Below are positions 48,599 through 53,697 of a DNA stretch of 53,697 nucleotides, piece by piece. Within the stretch, counting starts at the first letter, position 1, and each line of letters begins with the position of its first letter. Source of the stretch: Bdellovibrio sp. Its GTDB lineage: Bacteria; Bdellovibrionota; Bdellovibrionia; Bdellovibrionales; Bdellovibrionaceae. The notes beneath the pieces were generated by a model. That model was not told the DNA's origin. It saw only the letters and a list, made by a program, of their open reading frames with translations, and made no database searches. Position numbers and translations under genes: made by a program. The stretch covers positions 1-53,697 of the forward strand of contig JABWCO010000005.1 in NCBI GenBank assembly GCA_013360185.1, given 5' to 3'.

Positions 48599-50763
48599 TT
48601 TACAAAGGTCTCATTCTTTTGATGGTAAAGTGTGAACTCACGTTTTTCCGTCCATTCGGACAGTTCAGCGTCGCTTTTTGCTTCAGCTCGCACGCGCCAA
48701 TAGATTTTACCTAAGGGCATGCGGTCTTTGATCAGGTAGCGGTTTCCAGCTAAAGATTTGGTAATCAAAACACGTGAAAAATCTGCTTTATCGGAAATCT
48801 CGATGCGATAGCCTGTAGCTCCGTCGACTTTTTTCCACTCCAGCCAAATGAACGGTTCCATCTGTGTTTGTAAAAAGATAGAAGCGGCATTGAACGGCTC
48901 CATCAGCAGCGGTTTCGTCAACGGGGTGCGGAATGTATAAAGGACTTCCTCAATATTTGAAAATTCGGTCAAAGGTTTGTTGTTTTCATCCAGGGCCTGT
49001 ACGCGCACATGGTAAAGTCCTGGATCGGGCAGAGTCACAGTGCTCGTGTTCGATGCATACTCTAAACGTTGTGCTTTCGAGAAATCTTTATTTTTATCGA
49101 TCTGCACCAAGTACGACTTTGCAAAGGGCACCTCACTCCAGCTGATGGGAGTTTCTTCGGGGCCGGCTTTTGCGCCTGTTTTTTGAACCGTTTTTAAAGG
49201 ATCTAAAATCACTCCGCCCACACCAATCTCCATAGAGCCGGTTTCACTGGGGTCACTGATAAGGCCATTGAGGCCCCGGGCATAAACTCGATAATAGTAC
49301 TGACCTGGTTTGTATTGCCCCCAAGCCGCGGTTGTTTGCGTGACTTCGTATTTTTGCGGATCGGAAAAGCTAACGTCCTTAGAAATTTGCAGGATATAGT
49401 TTTTTGATTGCAATACGGGCTTCCACGCCACTTGCGGTACTTGCGGTGAAGCGGGGTTCCGGTCTTTGCTTGAAGGGGCTTGGAAGAACACTTTCTTTGT
49501 GAGCAAAATAGGGCGCGCGGGTTTGACGTCTCGTTTTGCGGTCAAAGTCATAGTGAAAGGCACGGGTGTTGACCAGGGGGATATTTTTTCGTCGGCTGTT
49601 TTGCCTTGCACTCGCACCCAATAAGTTCCCGAGGCAAGTTTTGGCGTGATCGCGGCTAAATCTTGCGTCTGACTTTCTTTGATGATGTTTTCAAACTTTT
49701 CATCTGTGGCTAATTGCCAGGTGAATGATTTTAAATTTTGTGGTGAAGACCATTTCACATCTGTTGAGGCCACGGGAGCTTCCTGATTCTTTACTTTAAG
49801 CTCTAATTGAATTTGCGCCATCGCGGCCGGCCAGGTGACTTGCGGGCCGACGAAATAGGATAAATTCATGCGTCGAGTGGGCGAGGTGAGGTGGCTTTGG
49901 CCTTGGCTGTTAAAAGCTTTCACACGCCAGAAGTAAGGGCCGGGTGCTAAAGGCTCGGTCACTTGTAAACCACTTTGCGTGGTCTTTTTATTATAGGTCA
50001 ACGTAGAGAAGTCTTCCTGGGGAGAAACTTCTAATTCATAGCTAGCAAGGTCGCCTTTGCCTTGCCATTCAAAAGGCAAAGGATCATCGGGGTTGATGCG
50101 CATCCATTGCATGTTGTCGGCTGTGATAAGTTGCAAAGTGGGTTTTTCAAGTTGTTTTACTTCACCTTTTTTATCGACAGCGACGACGGCGTTTTTCGGC
50201 AGTTCTTTGACAGCCTGTCTTTTTTTATCAACTAACTGGATATTTCCAGACAGAAGCTTTAAATCGACATTTCCGCTGTGGGACTTTTTAAACTCGATCG
50301 CTGCCTTTTCTTTTGAACCTTTTGTGCCCTCAAGTTTGAACTCTTCTTTTCCCGACTTTACAGTCAACGTGGAACCTTGTGCGAGTTCTCCGACCAAGTT
50401 TCCATAGCGCAGATCTAAACTCATTTGACCGTCGTTCAAATTCAAAGTGATCAAAGAGTTCGGCTGAATTTTAATTTGCGTTCCATCTTGCAAGCGCACG
50501 ACGGCTTCGGAGCGATCCCCGGTGAAAATTGAATCGTTTTGATAGACAAGGTCCTGGCGTGATGCTGGTAACCAGCTAAAGGTATCTAAATTTTTACGGC
50601 GAACATCGTTTTCAGAAACCGCGACGTCACCGATTTTTTGTAAAGCGCTGTCATTGTTTTTTGGGAATAACAAAGAGTCATCATACAGGAAGTATGAAAA
50701 CGCCAGCAAGGCAATGCAGGCGATAGCAAAAATACTTTTCTCTGTTTGTCCAAACCGCGACAT
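48595..50763 (-). CDS. FecR-domain membrane protein with fibronectin-like repeats
   Basis: 722 residues. An N-terminal anchor (SIFAIACIALLAFSYFLY) places the rest outside the inner membrane. A FecR-like domain follows (about 70-210: DSIFTGDRSEAVVRLQDGTQIKIQPNSLITL and SLDLRYGNLVGEL). From about 230 to the end come about five fibronectin III-like repeats with the recurring phrases YELEVSPQEDFS, PGPYFWRVKAFNSQG, PGQYYYRVYARGLNG, PGLYHVRVQALDENN and KIYWRVRAEAKSD. FecR domains sense or regulate sigma factors in classical systems; here no sigma factor is near, and the protein precedes a CheA-like kinase with an ATGA overlap. A sensing or surface-binding function is inferred. Confidence 0.82.
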   Translation of the reverse strand: MSRFGQTEKSIFAIACIALLAFSYFLYDDSLLFPKNNDSALQKIGDVAVSENDVRRKNLDTFSWLPASRQDLVYQNDSIFTGDRSEAVVRLQDGTQIKIQPNSLITLNLNDGQMSLDLRYGNLVGELAQGSTLTVKSGKEEFKLEGTKGSKEKAAIEFKKSHSGNVDLKLLSGNIQLVDKKRQAVKELPKNAVVAVDKKGEVKQLEKPTLQLITADNMQWMRINPDDPLPFEWQGKGDLASYELEVSPQEDFSTLTYNKKTTQSGLQVTEPLAPGPYFWRVKAFNSQGQSHLTSPTRRMNLSYFVGPQVTWPAAMAQIQLELKVKNQEAPVASTDVKWSSPQNLKSFTWQLATDEKFENIIKESQTQDLAAITPKLASGTYWVRVQGKTADEKISPWSTPVPFTMTLTAKRDVKPARPILLTKKVFFQAPSSKDRNPASPQVPQVAWKPVLQSKNYILQISKDVSFSDPQKYEVTQTTAAWGQYKPGQYYYRVYARGLNGLISDPSETGSMEIGVGGVILDPLKTVQKTGAKAGPEETPISWSEVPFAKSYLVQIDKNKDFSKAQRLEYASNTSTVTLPDPGLYHVRVQALDENNKPLTEFSNIEEVLYTFRTPLTKPLLMEPFNAASIFLQTQMEPFIWLEWKKVDGATGYRIEISDKADFSRVLITKSLAGNRYLIKDRMPLGKIYWRVRAEAKSDAELSEWTEKREFTLYHQKNETFVK

Positions 50764-50875
50764 GAGGTCTCCCGTTGAAGCTTATCGGTTGGAAAGTATA
50801 GATCTTTTACGGACCTAAGGCTAAGTCCCCTCAGAATTTGTTTTCCACCCTCCAGTAAAAGGGCATACTAAACAC

Positions 50876-52711
50876 GTGAAAAAACGTGGCATATCAATAA
50901 GATATAAGATTCTTTTGTTACTAACTTCGCTGCCATTAATTACGCTTTCCGTGTACTTAGTATTGGCCCTGCAGATTTTTGAAGAAGACAAAATTGCGTA
51001 TGTCTTTGATTCCTCCAGCAACATGTCGGGCACAATGGCGGCTCAAATCAAGACACAACTGAATGGTGTTTTGGGGACCACGAAGCCGATCTTTCAGGAA
51101 TATTTGGGACAGCAAAAATTTTCTTCCGTCGCAGAGTCTATTTTTAGAAACGAATCGGACCTTGAGGCCGTGGTCGTCTTTTCTCCCAACGCCACGGGCA
51201 GCTTAGAAAAAGTGGCATTGTTGGAAAAAGTCGAGGGTCAGACCCAAGGAGTTCTGGATTCTTTACAGATTCCAATGGCCGCTTATTTCAGCGAAGTCGA
51301 AAAGGGTCGCCGTATTGCAAAGACCCCCTTTAATGATGATCGTGTTTTTATTTTAGAAAAAGTCACAGATGAAACTAAAACGCGAACAACGGTGTTCCTG
51401 GTGATCGTGCGAATGAGTGAAGCGGCCGAGATGTTCCGGTCGGGCGTTTCCCAAAAAATTTATTTGATCGGCCAAGATGGCTCTGTGTTGTTCGGACCGG
51501 ATGCGATGTCGGGTAAGAGACTGCAAACTCTTGTTGCTCCGGCCTTTTTAAGTGGATCTGCCGCGCAAGTAGCTCAGGGTGCTGAAACCAGCAAAGCGGT
51601 AAATGGCACGGAGCTTTTGGTGGCGTATTCCCGTGCAGGCTTCGGTGACCTGATTGTCGTCACCACCGTGGAAAAAGACAAAGCTCTGGGGGCCGTGCAA
51701 ATATTGATTCGTAAGTCTTTAATCTTTTTTGGTATATTGATTTCCCTAACGGTGATCTTAAGTTTGTTTGCTTCTAGTGGCATCACCCAAGCGCTGACTC
51801 AGTTGTTCAAAGCCACGCAGAAAGTGGCCGAAGGGGATTTTAATATTCGTGTTGATGTCACTTCCAATGACGAAGTTGGCAGTCTCGCAGATAACTTTAA
51901 CATCATGGCTGCCGAAGTTTCCCGCCTTTTAGAACAAACCGCCGAAAAGGCGCGAATGGAGTCCGAACTACAAACAGCTAAGACCGTACAAGAAACTCTT
52001 TTCCCCGAGACTCGCGCTAAGATCGGTCCGTTATCTATTGCGGGCTTTTACGAACCTGCCAGTGAGTGCGGGGGGGATTGGTGGCATTACTGTCAAATTG
52101 GTAACAAGATCTTTCTGTGGATTGGCGATGCGACCGGACACGGTGCTCCCGCGGCCTTGATCACGAGTGCGGCGAAGTCAGCATCGACGATCATTGAGCG
52201 TTTAAATATTTCTCCAGCAAAGGCCTTGGAACTTTTAAATCGCTCGATTTACGATGTTTCCAAGGGGCGGATCATGATGACTTTCTTTCTGGGGTCATTT
52301 GATTTAGAAACGGGCGAGTTCGTGTACTGTAATGCCTCCCATGAAGCACCATTTTTAATTAAAAAAACAGAAACAACTTTAAAAAAGAAAGATCTCGTGC
52401 CGTTGAACGAAGTGAACAATCCAAGACTGGGACAGGCCCGTGATTCATCGTATCAGCAAACAAGTGTGCAGTTGGACGAAGGGGATTCAGTCTTTTTTTA
52501 TACTGACGGAATTCCTGACATTCAAAATCCCGGTAAGGAGGCTTGGGGTGAACGTGAGTTCATCAAAGCCTTAATCAGTGCGCACAAAGACCAACCTGAG
52601 GTTGGAGATTCTGTGGACCGTTTCGTTTTGAGTTTTCAGGGACATCGGCAGGGGGCTCCTTTGATCGATGACGTGACATTTTTTGTGGTCAAACGCGAAG
52701 CCGTTCAATAA
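50876..52711 (+). CDS. SpoIIE-type PP2C phosphatase with periplasmic sensor and HAMP
   Basis: 611 residues from a GTG at 50876. The first membrane helix spans about 10-32 (KILLLLTSLPLITLSVYLVLAL), then an extracellular sensor of the dCache type (about 35-270: LEAVVVFSPNATG, IYLIGQDGSVLFGP), a second helix (275-300) and a HAMP domain (LTQLFKATQKVAEGDFNIRVDVTSNDEVGSLADNFN). The C-terminal 225 residues are a SpoIIE/RsbU PP2C phosphatase: SECGGDWWHY, LWIGDATGHGAPAAL, DEGDSVFFYTDGIPDIQN and IDDVTFFVVK supply the metal-binding Asp residues. Such enzymes dephosphorylate STAS anti-anti-sigma proteins, and a STAS protein follows 45 bases downstream. No matching RsbW-like kinase is seen. Confidence 0.92.
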   Translation: MKKRGISIRYKILLLLTSLPLITLSVYLVLALQIFEEDKIAYVFDSSSNMSGTMAAQIKTQLNGVLGTTKPIFQEYLGQQKFSSVAESIFRNESDLEAVVVFSPNATGSLEKVALLEKVEGQTQGVLDSLQIPMAAYFSEVEKGRRIAKTPFNDDRVFILEKVTDETKTRTTVFLVIVRMSEAAEMFRSGVSQKIYLIGQDGSVLFGPDAMSGKRLQTLVAPAFLSGSAAQVAQGAETSKAVNGTELLVAYSRAGFGDLIVVTTVEKDKALGAVQILIRKSLIFFGILISLTVILSLFASSGITQALTQLFKATQKVAEGDFNIRVDVTSNDEVGSLADNFNIMAAEVSRLLEQTAEKARMESELQTAKTVQETLFPETRAKIGPLSIAGFYEPASECGGDWWHYCQIGNKIFLWIGDATGHGAPAALITSAAKSASTIIERLNISPAKALELLNRSIYDVSKGRIMMTFFLGSFDLETGEFVYCNASHEAPFLIKKTETTLKKKDLVPLNEVNNPRLGQARDSSYQQTSVQLDEGDSVFFYTDGIPDIQNPGKEAWGEREFIKALISAHKDQPEVGDSVDRFVLSFQGHRQGAPLIDDVTFFVVKREAVQ

Positions 52712-52756
52712 ACTTAGATCTATGTTAGAGTTTTGCTAAATCAAGGAGGAAACACG

Positions 52757-53227
52757 ATGGGCAAACTGGATGTAAAAATGGAAAAAACTCCTGAAAAATT
52801 GGTGGTTCGCATGGCGGGCACAATCGATGAAGACGTGGATTTTTCGCAGTTTAGCTTAACCGGAAATCCGGCAATCGACGTGGAATTGAGTGGATTAAAA
52901 AGTATCAATTCTTGTGGCATCCGCGAGTGGATTAAGTGGATGGGCACAGCCTCTGGCGCACAAATTTCATTCTCTAATTGTCCCAAAGTGATTGTGGACC
53001 AAATCAACATGGTGGATGGTTTTTTACCTGCGTCGGGTAAAGTAAACTCCTTTTATGTGCCGTATTATAACGATGAGGCCGGCTCAGAAAAAAACGTTCT
53101 GTTCCGTTATGGGACCGAGTTCACAGATTCTTCCGTTACGCCACCAGAGTCGGTGAAAGATGAAGAAGGCAATGATATGGAAATGGATGTCATTGAATCA
53201 AAGTACTTTAAGTTCATTAAAAAATAG
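52757..53227 (+). CDS. STAS-domain protein with altered phospho-acceptor site
   Basis: 156 residues from the ATG at 52757 with AAGGAGG 7 bases upstream. It has the STAS strand-helix pattern (KLVVRMAGTIDEDVDF, AIDVELSGLKSINSCGIREWIKWM), in which the loop aligned with DSSGL of SpoIIAA reads NSCGI. The Asp is Asn51, the phosphorylated Ser is Cys53. The C-terminal 50 residues are an acidic extension (VTPPESVKDEEGNDMEMDVIES) unusual for the family. It is the likely partner of the upstream SpoIIE phosphatase, but Ser phosphorylation at the usual position is not possible; Ser52 is an alternative. The alignment is by eye. Confidence 0.75.
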   Translation: MGKLDVKMEKTPEKLVVRMAGTIDEDVDFSQFSLTGNPAIDVELSGLKSINSCGIREWIKWMGTASGAQISFSNCPKVIVDQINMVDGFLPASGKVNSFYVPYYNDEAGSEKNVLFRYGTEFTDSSVTPPESVKDEEGNDMEMDVIESKYFKFIKK

Positions 53228-53328
53228 CGCCTGACTGAAAGTCTAGAATAGAAGCGGGATCTGTACGATAGTCCTGCTTCTGTCGTTTTAAGCTTAATAG
53301 ATTTCTGGATATTTCCGATGAAGAGATC

Positions 53329-53697
53329 GTGGAATTAGGAAAATCAAGAATTCTCATATTAGAAGACGACGAAGCTGTCGGTCTCGCGTTGAAAGAAGTT
53401 TTAACGCGTGCGGGACACCATGTCTTTCTGGCGACTCGTCCGAGTGAAGCCAATGAAGTTTTATCCACTCACAACAATATTGATTTTCTTTTCTGTGACT
53501 GCCTTTTGCCGCAAATGACTGGCCTGGATTTTATCAAGCAAGCTCGCGAACATTATCCGAGTGTACGTTTTAAAGTCATTTTGATGAGCGGTATTTATGG
53601 CGACAAACAGTTCATTCAGGAGTCGACGCAAGCGGCGCAAGCAGTGGCTTTTTTAAAGAAGCCCTTCGAGATGGAGCAAGTTTTAAAGATTGTAAAA
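53329..53697 (+). CDS. Response regulator receiver domain (cut by the window end)
   Basis: The 123 codons to the end stay open. From the GTG at 53329 (GAAGAG 4 bases upstream): RILILEDDEAVGLALKEVL has the acidic pair, DFLFCDCLLPQMTGLDFI the phospho-acceptor Asp, KVILMSGIYGD the switch Ser, and VAFLKKPFEMEQVLKIV the Lys. It may be a single receiver or the start of a larger protein; the rest is outside. The start is uncertain because the frame is open upstream without an ATG. It continues the signalling gene run after the STAS gene (101 bases between). Confidence 0.75.
   Translation, partial: MELGKSRILILEDDEAVGLALKEVLTRAGHHVFLATRPSEANEVLSTHNNIDFLFCDCLLPQMTGLDFIKQAREHYPSVRFKVILMSGIYGDKQFIQESTQAAQAVAFLKKPFEMEQVLKIVK

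Noticed and set aside
1-53697. Search by eye for tRNA, rRNA, insertion sequences, integrases, phage genes and CRISPR-Cas
   Set aside because: None seen; protein content is chromosomal and coding density is about 95 percent, with no mobile-element hallmark.

Overview
The window is almost entirely chromosomal DNA of a Bdellovibrio-like bacterium (Bdellovibrionota), a diderm. This is inferred from overall protein character. There are many signal-peptide proteins, lipoproteins, outer-membrane barrels and secreted hydrolases, GTG/TTG starts are common, and signalling genes are dense. They are mixed with housekeeping genes (cdd, maf/yceF, folE2, fur, uvrA, dcd, rpmG, htpG). No species is assigned. 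No rRNA, tRNA, CRISPR array, insertion sequence or prophage was seen, and no intergenic gap exceeds 300 bases.

The first ~740 bases look foreign. They are GC-rich and hold the C-terminus of a secreted protein with a type IX-secretion-like tail (Ignavibacteria/Calditrichota-like), a strong terminator, and the ATPase end of a histidine kinase. The kinase fragment runs in frame into the middle of an unrelated secreted CHAT/caspase-like gene, which is best explained by an assembly chimera.

Layout. 0.7-3.9 kb: truncated CHAT-like gene, cdd-maf pair, folE2. 3.9-8.1 kb: small secreted proteins and two secreted HExxH metallopeptidase-like proteins. 8.2-14 kb: fur with promoter, uvrA without a normal insertion domain, a DUF475/TerC-like membrane protein, a DMT exporter and a flavin reductase. 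14-27.9 kb: cell-envelope region with a large barrel protein, a Tyr/Glu-Cys-Arg/Thr repeat protein, a 1133-aa secreted protein coupled to a subtilase, an abundant-looking lipoprotein, and small envelope proteins. 28-31.4 kb: HD-GYP phosphodiesterase behind a sigma-28-like promoter, a DUF1338 oxygenase, and an M14 carboxypeptidase coupled to an alpha/beta hydrolase. 31.6-36.7 kb: an outer-membrane protein coupled to a lipoprotein with a tandem duplication and an EF-hand, plus a small lipoprotein. 36.7-38.9 kb: rpmG-dcd, a ChaN-like protein and a CheY-like regulator. 39-46.5 kb: a 1333-aa phosphatase-superfamily/lipase fusion, a PAP2-like protein, a second alpha/beta hydrolase (paralogue of the first) and htpG. 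46.6-53.7 kb: a divergent signalling cluster. One arm is a FecR-like protein coupled to a CheA-like kinase. The other is a SpoIIE phosphatase, a STAS protein with a substituted phospho-acceptor, and a receiver cut by the window end.

The best candidates for undescribed biology are the repeat protein at 16282-18273, the subtilase operon beside it, the phosphatase/lipase fusion at 39024-43025, and two hairpins that mask Shine-Dalgarno sequences.
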